A stretch of DNA of 8,901 nucleotides from Clostridia bacterium (GCA_017457465.1 JAFTHJ010000170.1:1-8901); one strand, 5' to 3'. Counted from the first letter of the stretch, positions 1-7,052 are shown. Made by a program: numbers and translations. The notes: generated from the sequence alone by a model not told the origin.

Positions 1-468
1 CACCCCGAGTATCAGGGCACGTTTCTCACAGACGAGGGATATGTCAAGATTCTGGAGTGCGCAAAGGAATACGACCTTATAGTAGTCACACACTCGGGCG
101 TCGACGGTGCTTACAGAGATATGCCTGTACGCTGCACACCGAAACTCGCCAAGGAGCTTATACGCAAGGTTCCCCACTCCAAATTCGTTCTGGCACACTA
201 CGGAGCGAACGAAATGTTCCCCGAGGTGCTTGACGAGCTTTGCGGAGAGGACGTTTATTTTGATACGGCGTATATTTTGCGTTTTATTGACGAAAAAACT
301 TTTAAGGATATATTGGCGCAACACGGAGAGGACAGAATTCTTTTTGCGACAGACTCACCGTGGAGCAGTATCAAGGGTGATGTGGAAATTATAAAATCAT
401 TTAATCTTAACAAAAATACAGAGAAGAAGATATTCTGCGAAAACGCAAGAGGTCTTCTCGGAATATAG
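1..468 (+). CDS. Amidohydrolase-family metal-dependent hydrolase, C-terminal part (5' end outside window)
   Basis: Frame 1 is open from the first base and ends with TAG at 466-468, leaving 155 C-terminal residues. The fragment looks like the second half of a TIM-barrel amidohydrolase (Amidohydro_2 type). It has a THSG segment (fragment residues 30-33), a CTP stretch followed by a helix, an AHYGAN segment (65-70), an FATDSPW segment (115-121) and a C-terminal ENARGLLG of the kind that ends many of these proteins. In the family the His residues and the late Asp bind the catalytic metal; here H31, H66 and D118 are the natural candidates. The substrate cannot be read from the fragment; hydrolysis of a C-N, C-O or C-C bond is all the family allows. 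The aminotransferase gene starts 8 nt downstream, so the two are probably co-transcribed. The N-terminal HxH metal motif lies outside the window, so completeness cannot be judged. Confidence 0.85.
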   Translation, partial: HPEYQGTFLTDEGYVKILECAKEYDLIVVTHSGVDGAYRDMPVRCTPKLAKELIRKVPHSKFVLAHYGANEMFPEVLDELCGEDVYFDTAYILRFIDEKTFKDILAQHGEDRILFATDSPWSSIKGDVEIIKSFNLNKNTEKKIFCENARGLLGI

Positions 469-476
469 GTAATAAT

Positions 477-1673
477 ATGGGATACAATCAGAAAATGTTC
501 GGGCTTGGAAGCAAACGCTCGATTATAAGAGAAATATTTGAATACAGTAAGGCGAGAGCCGCGGAGATAGGTGCTGAAAAGGTATTTGATTTCAGCCTTG
601 GAAACCCCAATGTTCCCGCCCCCGCAGAGGTTAACGATACTATTCGTGAGCTTCTTGACACTGAAAACTCCGTGCTTCTTCACGGATACACCTCGGCACA
701 GGGAGACGCCGGTGTGAGAAAGATAATAGCCGACAGAATAAATGAAAAGTTCGGTGTCGGTATATCTCCCAACCTCATTTATATGACATGCGGAGCGGCA
801 GCATCGCTCTCAATATGCCTCAAGGCGGTCATTGAGGAGGGCGAGGGTGATGAGTGTATCGTATTCGCTCCCTTCTTCACCGAATACAGAGTCTTTATTG
901 AGAACGCGGGTGGAAAGATAGTAGTAAGCCAACCCGAAGAAAAGACATTTCAGGTCGATATAGCAGATTTTGAGAGTAAGATAACCCCCTCCACAAAGGC
1001 GGTTATTGTAAATTCTCCCAACAATCCGAGCGGCGTTGTTTATTCAGAAGAGACAGTCAAGGCGCTTTGCGAGGTACTCCAGAGAAAATCAAAGGAATAC
1101 GGAAAGGTGATTTACCTTATCGCCGACGAGCCTTACAGAGAGCTTGTTTACTCGGATGTAAAGGTTCCCTATCTTATGAATTATTACAGCAATACCCTCG
1201 TTTGCTACTCCTTCTCGAAGTCGCTCTCGCTTCCCGGTGAGAGAATAGGATACATAGCTGTTTCCCCCACGATGGAGGACGGAAGCAATATCTATCTCGC
1301 TGTCTGCGGCGCGGGAAGGTCACTCGGATATGTTTGCGCTCCCAGCCTTTTCCAACAGGTTATCGCGCGTTGCATAGACGCAAAGGTCAATGTTGAGGCA
1401 TACCGCGAGAACAGAGACCTTCTTTATAACAACCTCACCGCTTACGGATACGAGTGTGTAAAGCCCGACGGCGCTTTCTATCTCTTTGTAAAAGCGCTTG
1501 AGGACGATGCTTACGCATTCTATGAGAGGGCAAAGACACACGAAATACTTGTGGTTCCCTGCGACGACTTCGGTGTCAAGGGCTATGAGAGAATAGCATA
1601 TTGCACCTCGAAGCAGACCGTTCTCGGAGCTCTCCCCGCTTTTGAGGCGTTAGCTAAAGAATACAAGTCTTAA
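477..1673 (+). CDS. Pyridoxal-phosphate-dependent aminotransferase, class I/II (AspC-like)
   Basis: This 398-residue protein is full length for fold-type I aminotransferases, cytosolic enzymes that move amino groups between an amino acid and a 2-oxoacid. Visible landmarks, in order, are a substrate-side FSLGNPNVPAP segment (39-49), a CGAAAS turn (105-110) where the cofactor phosphate is usually held, NSPNNPSG (179-186) with the pyridine-ring Asn at 183, ADEPY (216-220) with the ring-nitrogen Asp at 217 and Tyr at 220, and SFSKSLSLPGERIGY (245-259). In the last, K248 is the predicted Schiff-base lysine and R256 a phosphate ligand. R372 near the C-terminus is the likely carboxylate-binding Arg. 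The start at 477 is preceded by only a weak AGG (467-469); a second in-frame Met lies at residue 7. It follows the amidohydrolase gene by 8 nt, with a strong terminator right after its stop. The amino-acid substrate cannot be assigned from sequence. Confidence 0.93.
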   Translation: MGYNQKMFGLGSKRSIIREIFEYSKARAAEIGAEKVFDFSLGNPNVPAPAEVNDTIRELLDTENSVLLHGYTSAQGDAGVRKIIADRINEKFGVGISPNLIYMTCGAAASLSICLKAVIEEGEGDECIVFAPFFTEYRVFIENAGGKIVVSQPEEKTFQVDIADFESKITPSTKAVIVNSPNNPSGVVYSEETVKALCEVLQRKSKEYGKVIYLIADEPYRELVYSDVKVPYLMNYYSNTLVCYSFSKSLSLPGERIGYIAVSPTMEDGSNIYLAVCGAGRSLGYVCAPSLFQQVIARCIDAKVNVEAYRENRDLLYNNLTAYGYECVKPDGAFYLFVKALEDDAYAFYERAKTHEILVVPCDDFGVKGYERIAYCTSKQTVLGALPAFEALAKEYKS

Positions 1674-1674
1674 A

Positions 1675-1714
1675 TCAAAAACAAAACGCCGCTATCACGG
1701 CGTTTTGTTTTTGA
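1675..1714 (+). terminator. Intrinsic terminator after the aminotransferase gene
   Basis: The arms TCAAAAACAAAACGCCG (1675-1691) and CGGCGTTTTGTTTTTGA (1698-1714) form a perfect 17-bp stem around a 6-nt loop. The GC-rich tip is next to the loop and the right arm supplies the U-rich tract. It begins 2 nt after the aminotransferase stop codon. The left arm is A-rich, so the structure could also stop transcription from the other strand, but no leftward gene lies to its right until position 4016. Confidence 0.92.
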
Positions 1715-1738
1715 TATTATAAAAATAACCTTTAGCTA

Positions 1739-1779
1739 TTGATTTTTTTGAGCTTTTATGTTAAACTTACTTATATATT
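1739..1779 (+). promoter_or_regulatory. Probable rsmA promoter (two overlapping candidates)
   Basis: rsmA follows a strong terminator, so it needs its own promoter in the AT-rich gap 1715-1799. Two imperfect sigma-A matches are visible. One is TTGATT (1739-1744), 17 nt, TAAACT (1762-1767). The other is TTGAGC (1748-1753), 18 nt, TATATA (1772-1777). Neither is clearly better. Either would give a leader of under 30 nt. A TAAGGA ribosome binding site (1788-1793) precedes the ATG at 1800 by 6 nt. Confidence 0.4.
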
Positions 1780-1799
1780 TTATTTTGTAAGGAAATGCT

Positions 1800-2669
1800 A
1801 TGAATTTATGTGACATAAAGACCATCAGACAACTGATGGCTATGTTCTCGCTGAATTTCAGAAAGGAATTCGGTCAGAACTTTCTTACCGATAATCTCGT
1901 TGTCGAGGATATCGCGGACTCTTGCTGCGACAATGCCGACAGCACTATTTTGGAGATAGGTCCCGGTGTCGGCTCCCTCACAAAGGAACTTGCTCTGCGC
2001 TACCGCAAGGTAATCGCGGTAGAGATAGATAACGGACTCATCCCATTGCTTAAGTATACACTTGACGAGCATAAAAACGTCAAGGTTATAAACGACGACG
2101 TTATGAAAATAAATCTTCCCGAGCTGCTCTCAGAGCCGTTTGCGGAGGGCGGTGTGTCGGTTTGCGCTAATCTCCCCTACTATATCACGACACCCATTAT
2201 GATGATGCTTCTCGAATCGGGGCTTCCATTTGAATATATCACAATAATGATACAGTCAGAGGTAGCCGACAGGCTTTGCGCCAAGGCGGGAAACAAGGCG
2301 TACGGAGCTATCACGGCTGTGCTTAATTATTACGGAACGGCAGAAAAGCTCTTTACCGTAAAATCCGACAGATTCGTTCCCGAGCCAAAGGTGGATTCAA
2401 CCGTTATCAGAATCAAGCTCCACAAGGAAAAGCCATACCGTCCGCTTGATGAGGCGACCTTCTTCAGAACTATCAGAGCGGCATTTGAGCAGAGGCGCAA
2501 GACGCTTCCCAACGCGTTATCCGCCGTATTCGGTGAGCTTTCAAAGGAAGAAATAACAAATATCATAACCGAAAAATGCGGTCTCCCCGCTGATATACGC
2601 GGAGAGAGGCTTGACACCGCTCAATTCACCGCTCTTTCGGACGAGCTTTTCAAGGCTATCGGAAAATAG
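1800..2669 (+). CDS. rsmA: 16S rRNA (adenine1518-N6/adenine1519-N6)-dimethyltransferase RsmA/KsgA
   Basis: RsmA uses S-adenosylmethionine to dimethylate two adjacent adenines in the 3'-terminal helix 45 hairpin of 16S rRNA, a late checkpoint in 30S subunit assembly. The 289-residue length is normal. The protein shows the family entry motif FGQNFL (24-29), SAM motif I LEIGPGVGSLT (51-61), the acidic residue after motif I (E75 in AVEID), NDD (98-100), and the catalytic motif IV NLPYY (124-128), where the target adenine stacks on the aromatic residue. FVPEPKVDS (192-200) and QRRKTL (231-236) are typical of the C-terminal rRNA-binding part. The N-terminal MNLCDIKTIRQL matches the usual clostridial start, which together with the upstream TAAGGA supports ATG at 1800. 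The gene lies between a terminator and the tyrS promoter; no terminator separates it from tyrS, so some rsmA-tyrS read-through is expected. Confidence 0.96.
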   Translation: MNLCDIKTIRQLMAMFSLNFRKEFGQNFLTDNLVVEDIADSCCDNADSTILEIGPGVGSLTKELALRYRKVIAVEIDNGLIPLLKYTLDEHKNVKVINDDVMKINLPELLSEPFAEGGVSVCANLPYYITTPIMMMLLESGLPFEYITIMIQSEVADRLCAKAGNKAYGAITAVLNYYGTAEKLFTVKSDRFVPEPKVDSTVIRIKLHKEKPYRPLDEATFFRTIRAAFEQRRKTLPNALSAVFGELSKEEITNIITEKCGLPADIRGERLDTAQFTALSDELFKAIGK

Positions 2670-2678
2670 AGTTATCTC

Positions 2679-2707
2679 TTGACAAGACGGCAAAAATGAT
2701 ATATAAT
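2679..2707 (+). promoter_or_regulatory. Exact-consensus sigma-A promoter for tyrS
   Basis: TTGACA (2679-2684), a 17-nt spacer and TATAAT (2702-2707) match the bacterial housekeeping promoter consensus at all 12 positions. The -35 starts 9 nt after the rsmA stop. The expected start of transcription is near 2714, giving a leader of about 30 nt before the tyrS ATG. AAAGG (2730-2734), 10 nt before the ATG, is the likely ribosome binding site. Confidence 0.93.
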
Positions 2708-2744
2708 TTACAGAGATTACAATTAAAAGAAAGGTTTTATAAAA

Positions 2745-3965
2745 ATGACAATTTATGACGAGCTCGTTGCCAGAGGACTTATCGCACAGGTAACGGATGA
2801 AGAAGAAATAAAGGAAATGATAAATAACGGCAAGGCTGTTTTCTACATCGGCTTTGACCCCACGGCAGACAGCTTACACGTCGGTCACTTTATGGCGCTC
2901 TGCCTTATGAAGCGTCTCCAGATGGCGGGAAACAAGCCTGTTGCTCTTATAGGAGGCGGTACGGCTATGGTCGGAGACCCCTCGGGACGTACAGATATGC
3001 GTCAGATGATGACCAAGGAGACTATCGAGCATAACTGCGCTTGTTTCAAGAAGCAGATGAGCAGATTTATAGATTTCTCCGACGGCAAGGCTATAATGGT
3101 AAACAATGCCGACTGGCTTCTTGACCTTAACTATGTTGAGGTACTGCGTGATGTCGGAGCTTGTTTCTCTGTAAACAGAATGCTCTCCGCCGAGTGCTAC
3201 AAGCAAAGAATGGAAAAAGGTCTTTCATTCCTTGAGTTCAACTATATGATAATGCAGTCCTACGACTTCTATCACCTCTATCAGACACTCGGCTGCAATA
3301 TGCAGTTCGGCGGTGATGACCAGTGGTCAAATATGCTTGGCGGAACAGAGCTTATCCGCCGTAAGCTCGGCAAGGATGCTTACGCTATGACTATCAATCT
3401 TCTCCTCAACTCCGAGGGTAAGAAGATGGGTAAGACACAGTCGGGAGCTGTATGGCTTGACCCCGAAAAAACAACGCCTTACGATTTCTACCAGTATTGG
3501 AGAAATGTTGCCGATTCCGATGTTCTCAAGTGCATCAGAATGCTTACATTCCTTCCTCTTGAACAGATAGACGCTATGGAATCCTGGGAGGGTGCGCAGC
3601 TCAACCGCGCAAAGGAAATTCTCGCTTATGAGCTTACCTCTCTCGTTCACGGCGAGGAGGAAGCAAAGAAAGCGGAGGCGAGTGCCAAGGCTCTCTTTGG
3701 CGCGGGTAGCGATGCTACGGCTCCCGTTGTAGAGCTTGGCGACGAGGATTTCACCGACGGTGTTATCGACATTGGTTCCCTTCTCGTTAAGGCAGGTCTG
3801 GTTGCTTCCAAGTCCGAGGCAAGACGCGCTATTGAGCAGGGCGGCGTTGCCGTTGAGGGCGACAAGATAACCGACTTCAAGGCTACCTTCACGAAAGCTG
3901 ACCTTGCTGACGGAAAGACCTTCCGCCGCGGAAAGAAGAATTTCAAGAAGATAATCAGCAAATAA
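2745..3965 (+). CDS. tyrS: Tyrosyl-tRNA synthetase TyrS
   Basis: TyrS charges tRNA-Tyr with tyrosine in two steps through tyrosyl-adenylate, in the cytosol as a homodimer. The 406-residue protein is a complete class Ic synthetase. It shows YIGFDPTADSLHVGH (34-48) with the HIGH-type signature HVGH at 45-48, the GDPSGR loop (77-82), the tyrosine-binding helix with Y167, Q171 and D174, FGGDDQWSN (188-196), and the KMSKS-type loop KMGKT (227-231). Residues of about 340-400 form the C-terminal S4 RNA-binding domain (SLLVKAGLVASKSEARRAI region), which holds the tRNA long arm. No residue expected for catalysis appears to be missing. Transcription is from the consensus promoter at 2679-2707 and ends at the hairpin at 3972-4006. 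The short leader leaves no room for a tyrosine T-box, which is unusual for this gene in Bacillota. Confidence 0.98.
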   Translation: MTIYDELVARGLIAQVTDEEEIKEMINNGKAVFYIGFDPTADSLHVGHFMALCLMKRLQMAGNKPVALIGGGTAMVGDPSGRTDMRQMMTKETIEHNCACFKKQMSRFIDFSDGKAIMVNNADWLLDLNYVEVLRDVGACFSVNRMLSAECYKQRMEKGLSFLEFNYMIMQSYDFYHLYQTLGCNMQFGGDDQWSNMLGGTELIRRKLGKDAYAMTINLLLNSEGKKMGKTQSGAVWLDPEKTTPYDFYQYWRNVADSDVLKCIRMLTFLPLEQIDAMESWEGAQLNRAKEILAYELTSLVHGEEEAKKAEASAKALFGAGSDATAPVVELGDEDFTDGVIDIGSLLVKAGLVASKSEARRAIEQGGVAVEGDKITDFKATFTKADLADGKTFRRGKKNFKKIISK

Positions 3966-3971
3966 AAAGTA

Positions 3972-4006
3972 TCAGGGTGTAACCTCGGTTACACCCTGAA
4001 TTTTTT
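3972..4006 (+). terminator. Bidirectional intrinsic terminator between tyrS and the lipoprotein gene
   Basis: TCAGGGTGTAAC (3972-3983) pairs perfectly with GTTACACCCTGA (3988-3999), and the C3984/G3987 pair can close a tiny loop. On the plus strand it is followed by six T (4001-4006). On the minus strand the same stem is followed by TACTTTTTATT, with five T. It therefore lies 6 nt after the tyrS stop and 16 nt after the lipoprotein stop and can serve both converging units. Confidence 0.93.
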
Positions 4007-4015
4007 GTCATTTTA

Positions 4016-4390
4016 TCAGTCCTGCTTTTCGTATTTAACTCCGGCAATCTTGATGTAGCCGTCACCCTCTTCGAAATCGAAGGTGCCACCCTTGATAACG
4101 TCGTCGTCCTTTTCATACTCGAACTTGATCTTAAGCTCTCCGTCGTCATCCTCGATAATTTCATAAGTACCCTCAAGAACGAAAGGCTCGCTGTCACCAA
4201 TCAAGGACTCTATCTGTCTGGTAACCGTAACCTTGTCTCCCTTGAACTCATAAACTACCTCGTAGGATGCCAGAACGACATTTATCTCTCCCTTGTAAGA
4301 GCCGGAAAGCTTCTTTGCGCAAGATGCGAGAGACATACAAAGCATAAGAGCAACCATAACGAGCGCCAATACTTTTACTGATTTTTTCAT
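4016..4390 (-). CDS. Small acidic lipoprotein of unknown function
   Basis: The predicted protein has 124 residues. It begins with a classic lipoprotein signal peptide: MKK, a hydrophobic core (about 5-20) and a lipobox LASC (21-24) with C24 as the expected lipidated residue, so it should be anchored on the outer face of the cytoplasmic membrane. The mature part (about 100 residues) is rich in D and E, has alternating hydrophobic/charged stretches suggesting beta strands, and carries GSY and GTY turns reminiscent of small lipocalin-like clostridial lipoproteins. That resemblance is only an impression. I chose the ATG at 4390 because AAGGAGGA (4405-4398) sits 7 nt upstream and the signal peptide begins there; an in-frame ATG at 4438 would add 16 residues but overlaps the promoter and destroys the signal-peptide layout. 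The gene is downstream of lnt and has its own promoter inside it. Confidence 0.88.
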   Translation of the reverse strand: MKKSVKVLALVMVALMLCMSLASCAKKLSGSYKGEINVVLASYEVVYEFKGDKVTVTRQIESLIGDSEPFVLEGTYEIIEDDDGELKIKFEYEKDDDVIKGGTFDFEEGDGYIKIAGVKYEKQD

Positions 4391-4397
4391 AATTGAT

Positions 4398-4405
4398 TCC
4401 TCCTT
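4398..4405 (-). promoter_or_regulatory. Ribosome binding site that fixes the lipoprotein start
   Basis: On the minus strand AAGGAGGA (4405-4398) is an almost complete anti-Shine-Dalgarno complement, 7 nt before the ATG at 4390. It decides against the longer reading frame starting at 4438. Confidence 0.9.
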
Positions 4406-4424
4406 ACAGTTAATATTGGTACAA

Positions 4425-6050
4425 TTATATAATATCACTTTTCTTCTCTTTTGTCAAGATTTTATCAGCGAACTTTTCATAAGCAAACCAGACCGCCGCA
4501 AATATTATGCAGAGATAAACAAATATATTTCCCACAAAAGTATACAGTGTGTGGTCATTTCTCGTATATACATCGGCGGTTATCTGCCCCTCAACGAGAG
4601 CATCAAGCGAGGCGACGGTTTTGCCCGTTGGGGTTATCACGGTGGATACTCCTGTATTTGCCGCGCGAACGACATATCTGCCGTTTTCTATCGCGCGAAG
4701 CTTTGCTTGTGCGTTGTGCATATAGAGTGCGGCGGAATCGAGGAACCACGAATCATTGGTAGAGAGTGTGATGATTTCCGCACCCGCGAGAGTTGAATCC
4801 CTCGCAAGTTCGTCATAAATCGAATCAAAGCATATAAGTGAGCCAAGACTTGCCTCATCAAGATGCATTACATTCGCGCTCTCGCCCTCCGCGAGGTCCT
4901 CCGAAAGCATAGCTATCTCTGTAAGCGGCGGAATAACCACCGCAAAGAAGTCGCGCATCGGAACAAACTCCCCGAACGGCACGAGATGGCGCTTCGAATA
5001 AACGGTATCGTGCTTTGCTCCGTCCGGCAAGAACGCTATCACCGAATTAAGCTCAACGCCCTCATCGTTATAGGTAAAAGCGCCAACAAGCACGGTAACC
5101 TCATTTTCACGCGCTACTCTGCTCACAAAATTCGCCATTGATTTTCGGCTTTCAATATTATACGGCAGTGCGGATTCGGGCCAGACAACGATTCTTGCCC
5201 CCTGCTCCGCCGCCTCTTTTGTATAGCGCTCGTATACCTCAAGAGTCTTATTTGTCAAAGAGCTATCCCATTTTTCCTGCGAGGAGATATTTCCCTGAAC
5301 CGCGGATATTCTCACGGGCTCTCCCTCATCCTTATCGGTGAAATATATCAATGCGCCTGTCACGGTATTAAGCAAAAAAATCCCCGCCGCGACAGAGGCA
5401 AATATTTTTCTTTTCGGGATATTCAAAACCGCGTATGCGGCAAAGAAATTAACCGTTACTATAAGGAATGTAACAAAGCAAGAGCCAAGGAGTGAGGCAG
5501 TCTGCGCCCCTATGAGCCAACCAGTCTGCCCTATCGCGAGTCGTCCCCACGGAACCCCCGCCCAAGTCAGAGTTTGAGTCCACTCAAATATTGCCCAGAG
5601 AGCGCCTCCTATAAGTGCGCACAGCACGGGAAGCTTTTTGGTGCGTTTACTCCTTGCGAATTCTCCGAACACCACGAATACCAGACCGCCTGTCAGCGAC
5701 TGAAGCACAGACAAGCCCACCCAACCCGCAAGAACCACGCAGAGCGCCGCGGGTTTGGTCATTCCGTCGATAAAATCAAGCGGATATAGGTTGACAAACC
5801 AATGGTAATTCACGAGATAGAAGCACATAAAAAAGAAAAATCCGTAACCGTAAAGTCCTCTTCGGCGAACGCTCTCGTCCTCACATATTTTTATAAGCGC
5901 AATCACAGCGGGAATGAGTGATACCCATTCTATAATTCCTATTTGAGGAAAAACAAGTGTAAGTCCCGTGAGAATCGCTCCAAGCGCGAGTAGACCAAAT
6001 CTTATTCCGCGCCGACGGCTTTGGTCGGTCGAAAACAATTTTATATTCAT
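4425..6050 (-). CDS. lnt: Apolipoprotein N-acyltransferase Lnt homologue
   Basis: Lnt adds the third acyl chain to the N-terminal cysteine of diacylated lipoproteins, working in the membrane with its catalytic domain facing outward. The 541-residue protein has the expected layout: hydrophobic segments over about residues 17-237, a nitrilase-like domain at about 245-495, and a last membrane helix near 504-524. The predicted catalytic triad is complete: E292 in VVWPESALP, K353 in YSKRHLVPFGEFVP and C407 in LICFDS. Other conserved Lnt features are the FEWTQTLTWAGVPWGRL region (155-171), TNDSWF (431-436) and the RYVVRAANTGVS segment (458-469). The ATG overlaps the TGA of the pseudouridine synthase gene (ATGA, 6050-6047), and AGGAGG (6060-6055) lies 4 nt upstream, so translation is probably coupled. 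Lnt is best known from Gram-negatives and Actinobacteria; its presence in this apparent Clostridia genome is discussed in the findings. Confidence 0.93.
   Translation of the reverse strand: MNIKLFSTDQSRRRGIRFGLLALGAILTGLTLVFPQIGIIEWVSLIPAVIALIKICEDESVRRRGLYGYGFFFFMCFYLVNYHWFVNLYPLDFIDGMTKPAALCVVLAGWVGLSVLQSLTGGLVFVVFGEFARSKRTKKLPVLCALIGGALWAIFEWTQTLTWAGVPWGRLAIGQTGWLIGAQTASLLGSCFVTFLIVTVNFFAAYAVLNIPKRKIFASVAAGIFLLNTVTGALIYFTDKDEGEPVRISAVQGNISSQEKWDSSLTNKTLEVYERYTKEAAEQGARIVVWPESALPYNIESRKSMANFVSRVARENEVTVLVGAFTYNDEGVELNSVIAFLPDGAKHDTVYSKRHLVPFGEFVPMRDFFAVVIPPLTEIAMLSEDLAEGESANVMHLDEASLGSLICFDSIYDELARDSTLAGAEIITLSTNDSWFLDSAALYMHNAQAKLRAIENGRYVVRAANTGVSTVITPTGKTVASLDALVEGQITADVYTRNDHTLYTFVGNIFVYLCIIFAAVWFAYEKFADKILTKEKKSDII
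4429..4457 (-). promoter_or_regulatory. Sigma-A promoter of the lipoprotein gene, inside the lnt coding end
   Basis: On the minus strand TTGACA (4457-4452), a 17-nt spacer and TATTAT (4434-4429) form a near-perfect promoter. Both hexamers are inside lnt: the -35 is exactly the Leu-Thr codon pair that begins the last ten lnt residues, and the -10 falls in the Asp-Ile-Ile codons just before the stop. Transcription would begin near 4422, giving a leader of about 32 nt. Confidence 0.85.
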
Positions 6051-7015
6051 TCAGCCTCCTCCGTTTTCTCAATAAACCAGATATTTCTCTTATCTATCAT
6101 AAAGCTTTTTCCTACGAGATAGGAGAGGATATTATCCTCGCTATCCTCCAAAAATTTAAGCTTATAAGCATAAAGCGCCTGATATTTATAGCCCCTGTGT
6201 CTCTCGTCACGGTTTATACCGTATTTACCGTCGCCAAGCAAAGGATGACCTATATGCGCCATATGCGCACGTATCTGATGTGTGCGCCCTGTGATAAGCT
6301 CAACCTCAAGCAAGGACTCGTCTCTGCGGCTCTCAAGCACACGGTATGCGGTGATTATCTCTTTTGCTCCCGCAAATTTTGAGTACCTTACCTCTACCAT
6401 ATTGGCTCCGCTATCCTTTTTAAGCCACGCGTACATAGTGTCGCTCTTTTTCTTCGGCGTTCCGTGAACGAGACAGAGATAGAATTTTCTTATCTTGTTT
6501 TCGCGTATTTTTTCATTCATAACGCGAAGCGCCTCGGCGTTCTTTGCGGCGATAACGATGCCACCCGTATTTCTGTCTATTCGGTTGCAAAGAGCGGGAG
6601 CAAACGAGTTTTCCTCGGACGGGTCATACTCGCCCTTTGCGAGAAGATACGCCTTTATATGCATAATGAGGGTGTTCTCCTTTGCCTCGGAATCCTCGTG
6701 AACAAGAACCCCCGGACGCTTATTGAGAAGCATTATATTTTCGTCCTCATAAACGATATCAAGCTTTGGCTTTATTCTTTCAAGCGCCCCCGCATCACTT
6801 TCGGGAGACTCAAAAAACTCGTCTCTTATAAAGAGCTGAATCTCGTCACCCTCGCAGAGAAAATAGTTCTGCACCGTTCTCTGTCTGTTTACCTTTATCT
6901 TCTTCGTGCGTATATATTTATACATCAGAGACTGCGGCAATCCCTTTACCGCCTTACCGAGAAACTTATCAAGTCTCTGCCCCGCATCATTGCGGTTCAC
7001 CTTTAAAATTCTCAT
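6047..7015 (-). CDS. RluA-family pseudouridine synthase (RluC/RluD-like)
   Basis: This enzyme isomerises specific uridines to pseudouridine in rRNA or tRNA. The 322-residue protein has an N-terminal S4 RNA-binding domain (about 13-60, RLDKFL through IKVN) and a catalytic domain from about 84. The catalytic motif is NRIDRNTGG (144-152) with D147 as the nucleophilic aspartate; many relatives read HRLDR, so the N and I variants are mild. GRTHQIRAHMAHIGHPLLGD (243-262) is the second conserved block. N-terminal S4 plus this layout is typical of RluC/RluD relatives, but the modified position cannot be told from sequence. The N-terminal MRILKVNRNDAGQRLDKFL supports the ATG at 7015 even though no clear Shine-Dalgarno sequence precedes it; a hairpin (7052-7027) lies just upstream instead. 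It sits between upp and lnt, overlapping lnt by 4 nt. Confidence 0.94.
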   Translation of the reverse strand: MRILKVNRNDAGQRLDKFLGKAVKGLPQSLMYKYIRTKKIKVNRQRTVQNYFLCEGDEIQLFIRDEFFESPESDAGALERIKPKLDIVYEDENIMLLNKRPGVLVHEDSEAKENTLIMHIKAYLLAKGEYDPSEENSFAPALCNRIDRNTGGIVIAAKNAEALRVMNEKIRENKIRKFYLCLVHGTPKKKSDTMYAWLKKDSGANMVEVRYSKFAGAKEIITAYRVLESRRDESLLEVELITGRTHQIRAHMAHIGHPLLGDGKYGINRDERHRGYKYQALYAYKLKFLEDSEDNILSYLVGKSFMIDKRNIWFIEKTEEAE

Positions 7016-7026
7016 ATTAAATCAAT

Positions 7027-7052
7027 GGGACTGCCGCCAAAGCGACAGTCCC
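7027..7052 (-). other. Hairpin without U-tract between upp and the pseudouridine synthase gene
   Basis: On the minus strand GGGACTGTCGC (7052-7042) can pair with GCGGCAGTCCC (7037-7027) around a TTTG loop, giving an 11-bp stem with one U-G wobble. It lies 9 nt after the upp stop and 11 nt before the downstream ATG. It is followed by ATTGATTTAAT rather than a run of T, so it is a poor intrinsic terminator. It could be a processing or stability element or a weak attenuator; the role is unknown. Confidence 0.7.

Noticed and set aside
255..683. 142-codon minus-strand frame spanning the amidohydrolase/aminotransferase junction
   Set aside because: It overlaps two real genes on the other strand and shows no domain.
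1795..1803. Two-codon frame ATGCTATGA overlapping the rsmA start
   Set aside because: A minimal upstream frame with a stop overlapping the start could couple translation, but its ATG is only 2 nt from the TAAGGA and the arrangement is easily produced by chance.
2670..2744. Possible T-box or riboswitch before tyrS
   Set aside because: The gap is only 75 nt, has no leader hairpin or terminator, and contains a consensus promoter.
4391..4438. Longer N-terminus for the lipoprotein gene starting at 4438
   Set aside because: It would place hydrophilic residues before the signal peptide and start upstream of the predicted transcription start, while AAGGAGGA precisely precedes the ATG at 4390.
6464..7006. 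180-codon open frame on the plus strand opposite the pseudouridine synthase gene
   Set aside because: Antisense shadow of a clear RluA-family enzyme, with no promoter, binding site or recognisable domain.
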